Part shown: piece by piece, positions 12,340 through 24,561 of the stretch
Layout: the number at the start of each line of letters is the position of its first letter
How positions within the stretch are numbered: position 1 is the first letter of the stretch
From: Tachypleus tridentatus
Taxonomy: Eukaryota; Arthropoda; Merostomata; Xiphosura; Limulidae
DNA: 64,000 nucleotides
Assembly (NCBI RefSeq): GCF_004210375.1
Contig: NC_134831.1
Coordinates: 1,922,001 to 1,986,000 of the forward strand
Reading direction: 5' to 3'
Translations under genes and position numbers: made by a program
Notes under the pieces: model-generated
What the model was told of the DNA's origin: nothing
Database searches by the model: none
What the model saw: the letters and a program-made list of their open reading frames with translations, nothing else

Positions 12340-13265
12340 GGGCTCTGCTTTTGCAACAATATATCCGGTCCGTGCGAGGCAGTTGGAATTTCCTGTTACC
12401 CGAACGAGTGGCGCCTCTTCATTGATAGCTCATCCAAAAGCCTCAAAACTGTATTGCTCCATAACGGGAATAAGTATCCGTCTCTCGTCTCTTCCTCTGG
12501 CTAATTCAGTGCACCTCAAAAAGTAATACAACAGTATAAAAACTTTGCAAGAAGCCTTAAAGTATGATGAGTATGGCTGAGATGTTGTCGGATACTTCAA
12601 AATGGTGCCATTCCTGATGGATCTCCAAGGACGCTTTACCAAGTTTCTCTGTTATCTTTCCCTTTGAGACAGCAGAGACACCGCAGCGCACTACAATATG
12701 AAGCACTGGCCACAATGGACCGAGCTCTCTGTGAGGAAGCACAATGTCAAGTGTGAGTCAAAAGGTGTTGCTCCCACCATTGCACATAAAATTGGGTCTT
12801 ATGAAACAATTTGTCATAGTTCTTGATAAGGAATCTGCAGCCTTGAAGTACCTTCGAGATTTCTTCCCTAAGCTGTTTGAGGCAAAGGTCAAAGCTGGTA
12901 TCTTTGTTGGATCACAAATAAAGAAGAGCTTGGAGTGTACAGAATTCCTCAAGAAGCTCAGTTGGAAGAAAAAAAAAGCTTGGGACAGCCTTGTCGCAAT
13001 CGTTTGGGGCTTAGTAGGTAATCACAAGGTCGAAAATTATGTGGAACTGGTTGAGGCTTTGGTGAAGAACTACATCAAAATGGGCTGCAGGATGTCCCTG
13101 AAAGTCCATATACTTGACGCTCATCTTGATAAATTCAAGGAGAACATGGGAGCACACTCAGAGGACCAAGGCAAGCGCTTCCACTAAGATATACTGGACT
13201 TTGAACGCCACTACCAAGGAGCGTATAATGAAAACATGATGGAAGACTATTTGGGGGCTGATACG
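12340..13265 (+). pseudogene. C-terminal half of a multicopy arthropod protein family
   Basis: An open frame at 12744-13187 encodes VLLPPLHIKLGLMKQFV, then FPKLFEAKVKAGIFVGSQI, VGNHKVENYVELVE, GCRMSLKVHILDAHLDKF, and NMGAHSEDQGKRFH. The reading continues past a stop with DILDFERHYQGAYN and MMEDYLG. I recognise this as a protein family present in high copy in many arachnid, crustacean and other invertebrate genomes, usually annotated as uncharacterised. Upstream (12440-12740) are eroded matches to its middle part (LPLANSVHLK, KHWPQWTE). How the family multiplies is not known to me. Stops and shifts mark this copy as dead. Its N-terminal counterpart is found at 46.2-47.0 kb. Confidence 0.75.
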
Positions 13266-13269
13266 TGAA

Positions 13270-15890
13270 AGTGATTTACATTATAGTTGCAAATCTCGAA
13301 AAACTACTCACTTATAAACATTTTTGTATAACTTTAGTATAAATACATGTAAATCTTGATTCATTTGTTGTTTTATTCAGACCTTATGTAAATGAAAATG
13401 TGCAAATTTGCCCGTTTTACATGAAAAATAGGTTAATTTCTAAATTTCGTTATCCAGGTCACAAAAACAAAGTTTGAGGGGAATAATGGGGATTTGCTGT
13501 ATTTTTAAAACATAAACGATTAAGAAATAACACATACTATCCAGAAATAAAATTTGTGTTACATAGTGGTATATTTTTTATTAGAAGTTAGTGTTTTTTT
13601 AACAATTACGTTAAAAAATGCACTTTTAGCACCAATTCGACTATTAAGTATAAACTAAAGAAGCCTTTTATTTTGCTACTGCTGATTATTTATGAAATAT
13701 GCAAGAAATGTACAGTAAACAAAAATGACACAACTACAAAATACCGTCACACCTGATCTAGCGAAATCCGAGTGTTTTTATTGGCAGTCATATGCTTGAC
13801 TTTAAAAATAACACCAAAATACCTAAGAACGTATGAGTGAAAGCAAAGAAGAATATGTTATTATGTGTCAACCACGGTACATGTACCATATTCTGTGCTG
13901 ACGAGGCCTATCGCCCAAAACAATAGCTCATCAGGTTGGTTGGGTAACCATAGACATAAATTATTTATTTACGAATTGCGATTTTGAGACATATAAAGTC
14001 TTGTTGGATTTAACCACACACTAGGTGTAGACTAATGGTTAAAGTGATGGTATAGAGATGTGAGAACTCGAACAGCCATAACACTAGTCCACACACTTCA
14101 CACTTGTTGTGTAGACTTTATTACTGTATTGGTAAATCACACTATTTGAATAAAAATAATCATTTAGATAGTAAGTACTGTTGATTGGTTAATCCCCAAT
14201 AAGGATAATTAAGTCTGAGACCTCAGGGTTATTGACCTGGTTATTTAGTCCATGAGTCATGTTATGTACTGTTTTCAAAGAAAATACCAAATACTATTAA
14301 CTGATCAGCGGTAATTTGCGGATATTGGCAGAGCGCGTAAATTCAATGATGTAACTTTGCACTCGATAACCTGCCAAATGAACTTTTTTTTGTACACAGT
14401 GCTCAGTAGAACAATTTAAATTATAGTTCTCTGTAACTCTCGATATTTCGACTTTAATAAATCTTGCCTGCTTTTAGAGTGTTTGACGTATTTTAGAAGA
14501 TACGAGAAACGTATTAGATTATTTGTTTATGGCAAAGCTACTATGAGACTCCTCCGTTCCAAATTTTGAGCTGTTGAATACAAGAAACGCAGCTAACTCT
14601 CTGACAATTCTGTAGCAACGAATAGTGGGATTGATAGTCACGTTATAACGCCGACACAACTAAGAGAACAAGTATGTTCGATGACAGGTTTACAACCTAC
14701 GACGTGCAGATTATCGTAAAAAGGATTGTTTTACATAATTTACTACTACTGATACTAAAATACACAAATAATTAAGCTTTTTTTGGTCTCCAAAACCTTA
14801 GGATTACGACATATGGCGGTTTTTCTCATGTACATTTCAAATTCGAACGGATGTTATCGTTCCTATAATTTCAACAATAATAAACTGATAATCTCATAAC
14901 ATTTTGTATATGTAAGAAAAATAAAAAGTATTTCTGCTTCGTGTTTCTGATACAGTATTTTTTTTTCATTCATACTACCTATGGGTTGTTTACTCTTTTT
15001 TAATTTTCTAACCATTCTTCGCGATTTGTTTAAACTTTGTAGTGCTGTCCTCTAGTGATACAAATCATTACTACTCTGATCACTCTAGTTTTTTTGCATT
15101 TGATTACTGGCATTCTTGTCTTGTACTAAATATAATGACAACAAATGCCATCTAATATTTCAAATTATCGCGTGAAACCAGTATTTAGTGGTAACTAAAT
15201 TCTAAAATAAAAGTTATATAGATCTTAACTGTACTAACATATCGCCAGTAAACTACCAGCAGCACTCTATTCAACACAAATAATTTTGCTGTTTTTGAGA
15301 AGTTGGTATGTCTAAGATACACCCGCTGTTTCACTTTTCATACGTAACTTGGAACAGTCTTGGATCAAACGTGAAAAACATATAAAAACATCATTATCTA
15401 TCGTCAGTTAAAGAAACAAATCATTAAAACTTTTTCTACTGGAATTATCAACAAATGTATCGACTTTTTAAGTACCTTAGTTATACTACCCGACTTCCAA
15501 ATTCACGACAATTCTCTTGTTTATCAAAAACAAAATAAACTTATTACTTTTTCATTTGTGTTAAACTAGCAGCTGGAGTACCCGCCCTCTGGACAGAAGC
15601 TATGCAAACTCAGAATTAATGAAAGTTCGCTCTCTCTCTCATAGTTATTTGTGTATTAGTATTTATATACCCAGGTGGGTCAGGTTTTGTAAACCTCTTC
15701 TTCCTTCCTTTGCATTTGTTTCAGCAACTGCCAAGTGTATTTATACATTGTACACGAGGGCCAGAGTATCCCCCACTTACTCAGGCCCCTATCAGGGCAA
15801 TGTGCATGAATGATCTACATATAGACTTGGTGCAAGTAAATCACTTCTCTTTATAGTTCCATAATTATTTGCACTTTCATTAGATAGATA
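13270..15890. other. Unassigned AT-rich stretch
   Basis: No gene is seen. Apart from the SINE-A fragment at 14591-14716 I recognise no repeat. A 15619-15813 open frame has no family resemblance. Confidence 0.5.
14591..14716 (-). repeat. SINE-A internal fragment
   Basis: Reading the plus strand, CAACGAATAGTGGGATTGAT, GTCACGTTATAACGC and GAGAACAAGTATGTTCG follow the order of the SINE-A middle part in reverse orientation. Both ends are eroded. Confidence 0.7.
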
Positions 15891-15894
15891 TGAA

Positions 15895-16911
15895 CTATAA
15901 AACATTCACATGAATCCCTTTCACTGTTGTTTTTATTGTTGCTATGTCTCCATTTGTGAGTCTTTTTAGGTGTGTCCAGAATTGTTTCGGATCTGTTTTT
16001 TCATTTAGTTGGGAGCAGAAATCGTCCCATTTTTCTTGTTTTAATAATTTTACTTCTGCTCTGATTCGGTTTCTTATTTTATTTATTTGTGTTTTTAATT
16101 CTCTGTATCTTGTCTCCATCTATTGTCTTCTTAATTGACGTCTATGCTTGATTAGTGTTAACAGTTGTTTGTGTGGTTTCCATGTATTGTTTATAGTTTT
16201 ATGTTGTTGTTTTTGTATTACTTTTTTTACTGCGGTTTGAAGGCACTCCGTGATTATTTGACAGTAATTATCAATATCTATTTTACTTTTAGCTGTTTTC
16301 ATAATTTTGTTTGGTAGCCAATGGTCAAATTCTGTTTGGAATTTTTTCCAATTTACTTTTTTGTAATCAAATTTTTCTTTTCTATGTATTGTATTTTTAT
16401 GGGGGGTTGAGATAGAAGACACACCATACAGTTAAATGATCACTGTCTACATCTTTTCCCACATTAAATTTTACTAGTTTTCAGCTCATTTTATACGAGC
16501 TTAGACATACGTCTAGTACATCACTGGTATAAGTGGCATACGTAGTATGCGTAGGCGTGTCGTCATTCAGGAATACTAAGTTGTGTTCATCTATAAATTG
16601 GAGAAGTCTTTCATTTGCATTTGTTGAATTGTATCCAAGGTTGATGTGTTTACTGTTTAAATCTCCTATTAAAATTGTATTTTAATTGTGGGAAAAGATG
16701 TCAATTAGATTTAAGTCTATTTGTTTTGTGGGTGAACAATAAATTCCTGCTATTGTAACAGTAGAACGATTATTTAACAGGATATCGGTAGTTATATGTT
16801 CATTGTTGCTGCTGATTTGAATTTCAGTAACTGATAGATTTGTTTTGTGTAGCAGCAACATTCCTCTATTATTATCCTGTTTATCTAATTTGTCTTAATG
16901 AAAGTTTATCT
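15895..16911 (-). mobile_element. Jockey-like LINE, endonuclease and linker part
   Basis: On the minus strand, 16905 to 16430 encodes an AP-type endonuclease: AGIYCSPTKQIDLNLIDIFS, TILIGDLNSKH, LVFLNDDTPTH, YTSDVLDVCL, and VDSDHLTVW, which carries the SDH catalytic motif. The next two open frames (16422-16120 and 16119-15895) give the lysine-rich linker before the RT, with WKKFQTEFDHWLPNKI and FWTHLKRLTNGD. The RT itself is absent. Several breaks show it is inactive. A SINE-A has inserted at its 5' side, and the duplicated site GTTTATCT is at 16904-16911 and 17190-17197. Confidence 0.85.
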
Positions 16912-17189
16912 GAGGTTTGGTTTGTTTTGAATTTGGCGCAAAGCTACGTGAAAGCTATCTGCGCTAGCCGTCACTAATTTAGCAGTGTAAGAGTAAAGTG
17001 AAGGCAGCTAATCATCACCACCCACTGCCAACTCTTGGACTGCTATTTTACAAACGAATAGTAGGATTGACCGTCACATTATAATGTCCCCGCGACTGAA
17101 AAGGTAAGCATGTTTGGTGTGACGGAGATTCGAGCCTGCAACTCTCGGATTACGAGTCGAGTGCCTTAACCACCACGCCATGCCGAGTC
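16912..17189 (-). repeat. SINE-A, full length, inserted in LINE
   Basis: This is a complete copy: tail motif TTTGGCGCAAAGCTACGTGA at the left and the tRNA-like head at the right (minus strand GACTCGGCATGGCG... with B box in GGCTCGAATCTCC). An 8-base target duplication GTTTATCT flanks it (16904-16911, 17190-17197). Confidence 0.92.
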
Positions 17190-17269
17190 GTTTATCTTAG
17201 AACAAGAAAGATTGCTTCCCTTATTTGTAATGGTAAAAAAATGCAAAAATGCCCATAAAAACTGCAAAA

Positions 17270-17600
17270 AACACACAAAACGTGAAACTGCCAGTTTGGA
17301 TGTATTTCAGCATGAGCCCAACAAGTCTTCGTGCCAAACTTGGTTAAGATCCATCAACAAGGGGAGAAGTACTGGAATAAAATACAAAAACACCCGCAAA
17401 ACCCGAAAGAGCCATAATAAATAACTGAATAAACTTTCATAGCAAATTTGATGAAGTTCCATCTACAGGGGGCAAAGTCGTGGTAGAAAAAAAACTTCCA
17501 TAAAAATCGCAAAACTGAAAATGTTATGCACTCCCGCATGTACCTAATGAGTTTCCATACCAATTTGTTGAAGATCCATCCGCACTCCGCGAAACAGTTA
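17270..17600. repeat. Degenerate ~110-bp tandem repeat, about three units
   Basis: Three related phrases recur: TGCCAAACTTGGTTAAGATC (17331), AGCAAATTTGATGAAGTTCC (17442) and ACCAATTTGTTGAAGATCC (17559), each followed by CATC(A/T/C). The spacing is about 111-117 bases. The last unit runs into ACGGACATATAACAGACTGT (17612), a phrase type I have seen at the ends of old invertebrate dispersed repeats. Confidence 0.65.
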
Positions 17601-18251
17601 CACGGACATATAACAGACTGTACTATTGTATTTATGTAGACTCGTGTCTTAATGAAGAAACTATTGCTCACACAAAACAAGTGAATATTAAATATGTATA
17701 TATATAATGCAGTTTGTCCTTGAATAGGCTCGAGCCTACAACACTGTATGTTACACTGTGACCTTAACCTAGTATTACTTATCAGTAATAGTATTATTAG
17801 ATGCACCACAATGTTCAAACTGGAATTCTTATCTTCATTACAGAGAATCAAAGGCACGAAACAAATGACAACCTTGACACACACAGATTTTACAGTTGTG
17901 CCTATGTGGGCCAAGATTGTCGCCATTGTTTCTTACAACTTGTCTCGTCGTGTTTGTTCGCAGTGGATAAGATAAGAGTTGCAGTTCGAAAGTTGTTACG
18001 CATCTTATAATAATAACAATATAAAAATTTTCTTCCAATAATAAAAGTATCAACGGGTTAGAAGGTTCACTCAAATGTTTCTCCCGACTTGGTTTGTGTT
18101 TCTGATATCTATACTTTATATGGTTGAGTTTTTTTTTTTATAATTTGCTACTATCAAACATCGACAGTGTTTGTGTTCTAGATAGATATACAGGCGCTGA
18201 AATAAGTGTTACCAACCAACTATATTTCCTTCAGAAATCTAATAACTTATA

Positions 18252-18330
18252 AAGGGCTAACCTCGGCTCTGCCCTACACGGGTATCGAACCCAGGTTTTT
18301 ATCAGTATACATCTGTCACAGGGAGAGGGG
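18252..18330 (-). repeat. SINE-B relic
   Basis: CTCTGCCCTACACGGGTATC and GAACCCAGGTTTTTATC match the reversed B-box half of SINE-B (tail side GGGCTA...CTCTGCCC). The tail and head ends are eroded. Confidence 0.65.
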
Positions 18331-19683
18331 GCGCATATTTATCAAGGGAAATGAGATCAAGATATTTTTTTGGAAATATTCGCCCCTTTAAGTTAGGTGT
18401 TCGCTATATTTAATTTTAGCATTAATCAAACCGCAGTAGTCATAGGCATACAGGAGGATTGGGGGTGGGGGAGGATGATAAAAATTCCCAAATGAACATA
18501 AAAAATCCTCGAATCATCATACTCTCTGCTTCTAATTTTGCCCGAATGAAAACTGAAAATTGGCTCGAATAGTTGTATATATTGTAGGCCTCCTATCTCA
18601 CTCGTTCGTAGTAGTTATCTTTAGTACCAAGCAGTATTACCGACATAAGTAATACGTCAGTTATTACTCATTACTGAAATTAAAAACAATAATAATTTTA
18701 TTACCAATTGCTTATAAATCACTAACACGTGATATTGATTTCCTTTAATACTTATATCATGTTGAGAAATTAATATTCTATTTCAAATTACTCCACAACA
18801 ATATAAAGATCAATTAATGCTAATAATGAACACAAGTAAAGCACCTTATACTTGACCCTCAGAAGATTTTTTACCCTCATATTCATATTAATCAGACAAT
18901 ATTTTCAAAATGCATTATTCTTCCTTCGGTACCTTTTGTAAGACCTCAAAAGTTATTTCCAACTACAAAATGAAGTTCTTATTACAAATTAGAACTTCAA
19001 CAAAGAAAGGAAAACCAAAACAGGACACACCGAGAAGGAAAATAAAAAAAAAAAGAAAAATTTTATCGCCATCTAGTGATAAGTGGAACTAAAGTTTAAA
19101 GTTTAATAAATGGTACAAATTGAATATTATTAGTAGCATTAAATAACATTAATATGTAAAAATAAACTAGCGGAAACAACTCGTTAAATTTAGATTCGAA
19201 GTAATAATAACAATACTAATTAAAACGTAATGAGCTATGGTCGTATTTAATTAATATTTACTAGTTTTATGTGTACCATGGATCGATTGAGCTACCGTTC
19301 CACATTATGTATTCTTTAGTGCTGAAACTCTTACGAATATTCTGTTAAATAATGTAGTTTGTATCCTATTGCCTTAGGACGACAAAATGTTTATAAGTCA
19401 TCGTGATAACTCATGGGCTCCAGTGAAAGTTTTACTTCGAATGTGCAAAATCGATTCGTTTCACATACCAACATAATAACACGTACCTTGCATAGTGTTT
19501 CAAATTCAAAATATGTATTCAAGTGGCGCTGTTTCCCACTGTTCCCTCAGTCTAACATACTTCTCAGTTGATGTATTAAGAAATATTAAGAAAATCATCG
19601 TTTGTAATAAGGTGACCAAAATTTGTTAACCAAACCAGGAGAGCTAGTGTGTAAAACTTTGCACCTGTAGTCCTCACACCCCT

Positions 19684-19803
19684 TCAGTGTCACAGCGACA
19701 TGTTTGTGGGTTTAAAACGCGAGAAACCGGGTTTCGATATCCGTGGTGGGCATAGCACACATAGCCCATTGTATAAGTCTATACTTAACTACAAACAAAC
19801 AGA
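19684..19803 (+). repeat. SINE-B, nearly full length
   Basis: The copy starts near CAGTGTCACAGCGACATG (A-box region), then GAAACCGGGTTTCGATATCC (B box), GTGGTGGGCATAGCACACAT and AGCCCATTGTATAAG, ending in ACAAACAAACAG. It is short (~120 bp) and tRNA-derived. Confidence 0.8.
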
Positions 19804-20331
19804 CAGCAGTCATTACAATTCCAGATATAATCATTGTTGGTAAAGTTTGCTGTAGTAGTGACAACTGTACGTCTCTGATAAATGACACGTCTATGATTTT
19901 GTTGTTCCGAAAAAGAATAGCAGAAGTATTCTACGATATACTGAAGGCCGTAACCATGACGACTACGTACATTAGTATACGGTATTAAAGGACAATTATT
20001 TCGAAACGTTTTTAAGCGCAACTAAGTGAAGTTATTTTACTGCGCTATTTAAAGAACATTAACCTGCGGTACACCATATTTAAAATGGTAAAACAACAAA
20101 CAGTTACTTCATCATATCTTATGATCTTATGTGTTGACTTGTACATATTTCGTTATTTATGTTAATAGATTTTCTAGCCTTCTAAGGTTCGTGCGGTAAA
20201 ACAAAAGTAGATGCCAAGTCATTCTTATTAGTCTCTGTAACGGAGTACGGATTCATGTTTACCGGTTAAGCAAGAAAAATGCTTATGTTTCGTCAGGTAC
20301 AAACCTTGCTTTCTAACTAATTAATTGTATG

Positions 20332-20413
20332 GCAACTATGACAAGCAGAAAACCTATTACAGATAAGCTGTGCAACTATGACAAGCAGAAAACCTAATTC
20401 CGGATAAGCTGTG
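20332..20413. repeat. 40-bp tandem duplication
   Basis: GCAACTATGACAAGCAGAAA begins at 20332 and again at 20372. The two units are almost identical, so this is a recent local duplication. Confidence 0.95.
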
Positions 20414-21334
20414 CATACTTTAACATCCAAAGCTATAGATTAAACGCAAAAACAAAACAACAAACGACCATGGCCTTGTGGTTAACTTTTTGTTTCGAAG
20501 AAGGAAGTGTTCAGTGTTCGAAACATGACGACACTAAATACATTTGGTACTTTAAGCGCGTTATAAAACTGGTTGTAAATCATGTTATTGAGTTCTAAGT
20601 CATGTAGGTGCTCTTCGTTTGGTAAATAGTTTAACATTAAGGACTGCTTTAGATGAACCTTAGGGTATCTCTATGTACTATTTGTATATGCAAATAATGT
20701 ACTCGGCAAGATTGAGAATTTGAATTCCATGATTGAAGGCCAAAAGCAGTGAAACGACAACCTCAATATCCTAAAATAGTGTAAACGATTCCCTATTTAC
20801 TGATTTTGTAAACAAGCACTCGCCTTTTATGTAATTCCTTTTTTTTTGTAGAGAAAACAGTAGAGGTTTCTTTTTTTTAAAAAAAAGACCTCATTCACCC
20901 AATTTTTTGTGCTAACTACGCTCCTGCACCTTATGGACGAGTTGCCGAATAGTAAACGCTTTGATTTTCACTCACAATGACACTCTTTATGAAACAAATA
21001 TATCGTTTACATGAAATCTATCGAGTCTGAATGATTTCAGCGAAAATAGATTGGTTTCGCATCGAATTTCCCATTTTTAATAACTGGGATAATTTAGCGT
21101 TCTCTATACCGCGTTAACGTTGCACTCGGAGATCGGCGGAACGACTGCATCATTCGTATTAAGTTTTTATGTGATTCTACGTTGGTTTGGTGTTTTATAG
21201 GGCAAAACAACTAGGCTATCTACGTCAGCCTAACGTGATTTTATGTTTGATATATTTAATCCAAAAAGTAATCAAACACTTATAATTCTTTTCAGCCGAT
21301 GACATTTTTACTGCATTCTCTTCTGTTGAACACG

Positions 21335-21405
21335 ATTCATTGTTTGGAATTAAGCACAAAGCTACACAATGGGCTATCTATACTCTGCCCAGTACGGGTT
21401 GAACA
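21335..21405 (-). repeat. SINE-B tail fragment
   Basis: AATTAAGCACAAAGCTACAC followed by AATGGGCTATCTATACTCTG and CCCAGTACGGGTT is the SINE-B 3' half in reverse orientation. Confidence 0.7.
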
Positions 21406-21484
21406 CGAACAAACTTTCTTCAAACGCATGAACTGCATTCAGCCGAACTTTAAATTCACCAGTTAACATGAAAACACAATTGTT

Positions 21485-21764
21485 TGGTTTGGTTTGTTTT
21501 GAATTTCGCGCAAAGGTACACGAGGGCTATCTGCGCTAGCCGTCCCTAATTTAGCGGTGTAAGACTAGAGGGAAGGCAGCTAGTCATCACCACCCACCGC
21601 CAATTTTTGTCCTACTATTTTACCAACGAATAATGGGATTGGCTGTCACATTATAACGTCCTCACAGCTGAGAGAGCGAGCATGTTTGGTGTGACGGGAA
21701 CTGGAACCCGCAATCCTCGGATTAGGAGTCGCGTGCCTTAACCATCTGGCCATGCCCGGCCAAA
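21485..21764 (-). repeat. SINE-A, full length
   Basis: This is a complete reverse copy from TTTTGAATTTCGCGCAAAGG to CATGCCCGGCCAA. The flanks AACACAATTGT (21474) and AACACAGTTGT (21765) form an 11-base target duplication with one difference. Confidence 0.95.
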
Positions 21765-21779
21765 CACAGTTGTCTTTTA

Positions 21780-22583
21780 TTAACCTTGACTTTAAAAAAA
21801 TCTGACCCACTCACACATACACAGCCCAAAAAAAATTCACCGTTAGGACATTCGTAGTGGCCTCTACATTCTCTGGAGTTTCGTCCATGAAACCAATAAA
21901 ACAAAATTAATTATAAAAACTTTATCAACATACTATCAAGCCTCCACACAATGAACTGGCTGCATAGGTGGCGAAATAAACCTTACATGAAACATGCCTT
22001 TATTTAAATAAATAAATTTCCTTAAGCTATTGATGAAAATTTCTCACATAACCACCACAACACAAACCTTAAATTTCAACTGACGAACAAATTCGATACT
22101 AATAAATCAAACAACATAACATCAAAGTATAGTTGTACTATGCATTCTGGAAATGACTTCAAAAATAACTCGCATTTGGACAAAACTTGTCATTAAACAT
22201 AAAATTACTATCTACTTTAAGTTCACTTAAAAATTTGGCCCTGAACTGAAGTTGTTACTAAGTAAGTTATGTGGAATCGCACAGTATCAATGTATAATAT
22301 CTACAGAAAATACTAAGTCAGAGAAACCAGAAGGAAGTTTTAAACCAGATTCACTGAACATTGTAATAATAACAATAACTTTACTTGATACAATTTCAAC
22401 TAAAAAAAATCAAACATTGTATGTCTTTCGGAAACGCTGTATCAAACATCAACAAACGCAAGATCAAAGAAGTTATCTTAATTAAACAAAACACCCCTAA
22501 GCTAAATCAAGTTTCCAGGGTACCAAGATACCTTTACTAAGTCGTTATGCAATCTCCTATCATGTGACATCTTTGTTTCGAAC
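21780..22583. other. Unassigned AT-rich stretch
   Basis: No gene or named repeat is recognised here. The open frame at 22252-22485 has no family resemblance. Confidence 0.45.
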
Positions 22584-22652
22584 TGTACATATGTACTCCC
22601 GTGTCTTTACAGTAGCAATGTTAAATTTGTAATAAATTCATGATTACCCATC
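22584..22652 (+). repeat. Inverted-repeat arm of a fold-back unit
   Basis: A 69-base segment beginning TGTACATATGTACTCCCGTG is present in reverse complement at 23509-23575 and as a partial direct copy at 23459-23493. See the complex at 23396-23602. Confidence 0.85.
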
Positions 22653-22908
22653 CAACTGTGTCCAGACTTCACTATTCTTTGTGTAATTCAGTATATAAAA
22701 TGTAGGCCTGCACAAATATTAAAAAAATATATAAAAATTAAGAGACAAAAATTGTATTTTTAGAACTTTGTATATTAAGTCTTAGATGCGCTAATATCAC
22801 TATAAAAAACATAAATTTACTACATCTAAGCCAATTTTTTGCTTTCGTATATCCAACTGGTGTCTATGCATCTCTGTATATCATTTATTTTTCTGTAATA
22901 TAATAAAT

Positions 22909-23195
22909 GGCCCGGCATGGCCAAGCGTGTTAATGTGTGCGACTCGTAATCTGAGGGTCGCGGGTTCGCATCCCCGTCGCGCCAAACATGCTCGCCCTTT
23001 CAACCGTGGGGGCGTTATAATGTGACGGTCAATCCCACTATTCGTTGGTAAAAGAGTAGCCCAAGAGTTGGCGGTGGGTGGTGATGACTAGCTGCCTTCC
23101 CTCTAGTCTTACACTGCAAAATTAGGGACGGCTAGCACAGATAGCCCTGGAGTAGCTTTGTGCGAAATTCAAAAAACAAACAAAAACAAACAAAC
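22909..23195 (+). repeat. SINE-A, full length
   Basis: The head GGCCCGGCATGGCCAAGCG is followed by a B box GGGTTCGCATCC and the full body to the CAAACAAACAA tail. The flanks AATATAATAAATGG and AATATTATAAAGG are a likely imperfect target duplication. Confidence 0.95.
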
Positions 23196-23395
23196 AATAT
23201 TATAAAGGTTTGGTATGTGTGCGAGACCATACCTTCGTGAGGTGTAAAACTGGTAGTGTTATATGTAGATATATGCAAAGGTAACAGTTTCATATTTTTT
23301 GGTATGCGACATATGATTTATTAACGCGTTGACGGATTTGTTGCATTGGTGTTACTAATTTAATATTCAAAACTTCACATGCATCACATTAAAAT

Positions 23396-23602
23396 CAGTA
23401 ATATAATAACATATTGTATTATAGTACAATACATAATACAATATGTTATTATATTACTGTACATATGTATTCCCGTGTCTTTACCGAAGCAATAACATAT
23501 TATGTATTGATGGGTAATCATGAATTTATTACAAATTTAACATTGCTATGGTAAAGACACGGGAATACATATATATCAGTAATATAATAACATATTGTAT
23601 TA
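23396..23602. repeat. Nested fold-back repeats
   Basis: A ~26-base arm CAGTAATATAATAACATATT (23396) is inverted at 23433-23459 and repeated directly at 23577. Between these lies a second inverted pair: ACATATGTATTCCCGTGTCT (23461-23493) and its complement (23542-23572). The block can fold into two adjacent hairpins and shares its second arm with 22584-22652. Confidence 0.9.
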
Positions 23603-24096
23603 CAATACAATACAGTGTAGAATCGTATAATACACTAAAGTATAGTATAGTACAGTTCACCACACTGTATTAGTGAACGTTCTTTTGTATAAATTACTGT
23701 ATTCTGTAATGTTGTACAAATTACGTATTTTAATTCTTTCTTGATTGAGGTCCTTTATCATCCTATGTAGTCATTCCAGGATTGTGTAGGTGGCGCTCAG
23801 GGTTCATGATATACTACAAGTTGCACAATTTTCACTACGTCCTTCAATATATGTATTCTTGTAATCCTAAGCAGGATTCAATCAGCCTATAAGCTCCGAA
23901 GAAAGGTGCATGTTGAATATGATAAAATAGTGTTGATTACTGCTAAAACATGGCACATATTTTGTATGAAGTAAATAATTTGTTGTATTGAACATAGACT
24001 GGAAAATTCTCGTTGTTACCTTCAGAGACAAAAATACGTAACGTAACATCTAATAGAAGGTGAAAACTGAACCAATCTTGCCATCCATCAAGGGGC

Positions 24097-24362
24097 CCAG
24101 CCCAGCCTGGCCACGTGGTTAATGCGATCGACTCATATTATGAAGGTCGTGGTTTTCTATTCCCGTCACACCAAACACGCTCGCCCTTTCAGTTATGGGA
24201 GTGTTATATTGTAATGGTCAATTCAACTTTTCGTTGGTAAAAATGTAGCCCAAGAGTTGGAGGTGGGTGGCGATGACTAGCTGCCTTCCCTTCTCTGCTA
24301 AATTAGGGACAGCTAGCGCAATGGTCCTCGTGTAGCTTTGCGCAAAATTCATAAAACAAACA
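24097..24362 (+). repeat. SINE-A, diverged
   Basis: The head CCCAGCCTGGCCACGTGGTT is changed in the anticodon region, and the body is recognisable through GCCCAAGAGTTGGAGGTGGG to GTAGCTTTGCGCAAAATTC. Confidence 0.9.
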
Positions 24363-24367
24363 CATCA

Positions 24368-24545
24368 TACATCAAGAGACGAGTTATGTGGTTCGGACAC
24401 CTAAATTCTGTATCACAAAGAGCATTTAATACCAAAATAAACGAATGGAATGCAAAAGGACGACCACTCAGATGGTGGATTGGATATGTACTCAGGAGAC
24501 AAAGAAATGAGCAAGATAGAATTCCCTGGATTTCTCCTCAACATT
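24368..24545 (+). mobile_element. LINE 3' end fragment
   Basis: The frame reads SYIKRRVMWFGHLNSVSQ and then KINEWNAKGRPLRWWIGYV. This matches the common C-terminus of many LINE ORF2 proteins, of the form RRL.WFGH..RM......K..EW...G.R..GRP...W. It abuts a SINE-A on each side (left end at 24362, right from 24562). Confidence 0.75.
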
Positions 24546-24561
24546 GCAAGACTCGTTTCAG

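Larger units (their letters stand above)
17610..21480. other. Intergenic stretch with repeat relics only
   Basis: Apart from the SINE-B copies and the small tandem duplication listed separately, I see no supported gene. The open frames at 17.35-18.1 kb overlap on both strands without codon or motif support. Confidence 0.5.

Noticed and set aside
13885-13960. CTGACGAG core resembling a hammerhead ribozyme
   Set aside because: The expected GAAA after stem II is changed and the outer strands do not pair.
17354-18074. Open frame of 190 codons and overlapping frames as genes
   Set aside because: No domain, no splice signals, and frames overlap on both strands in repeat-rich sequence.
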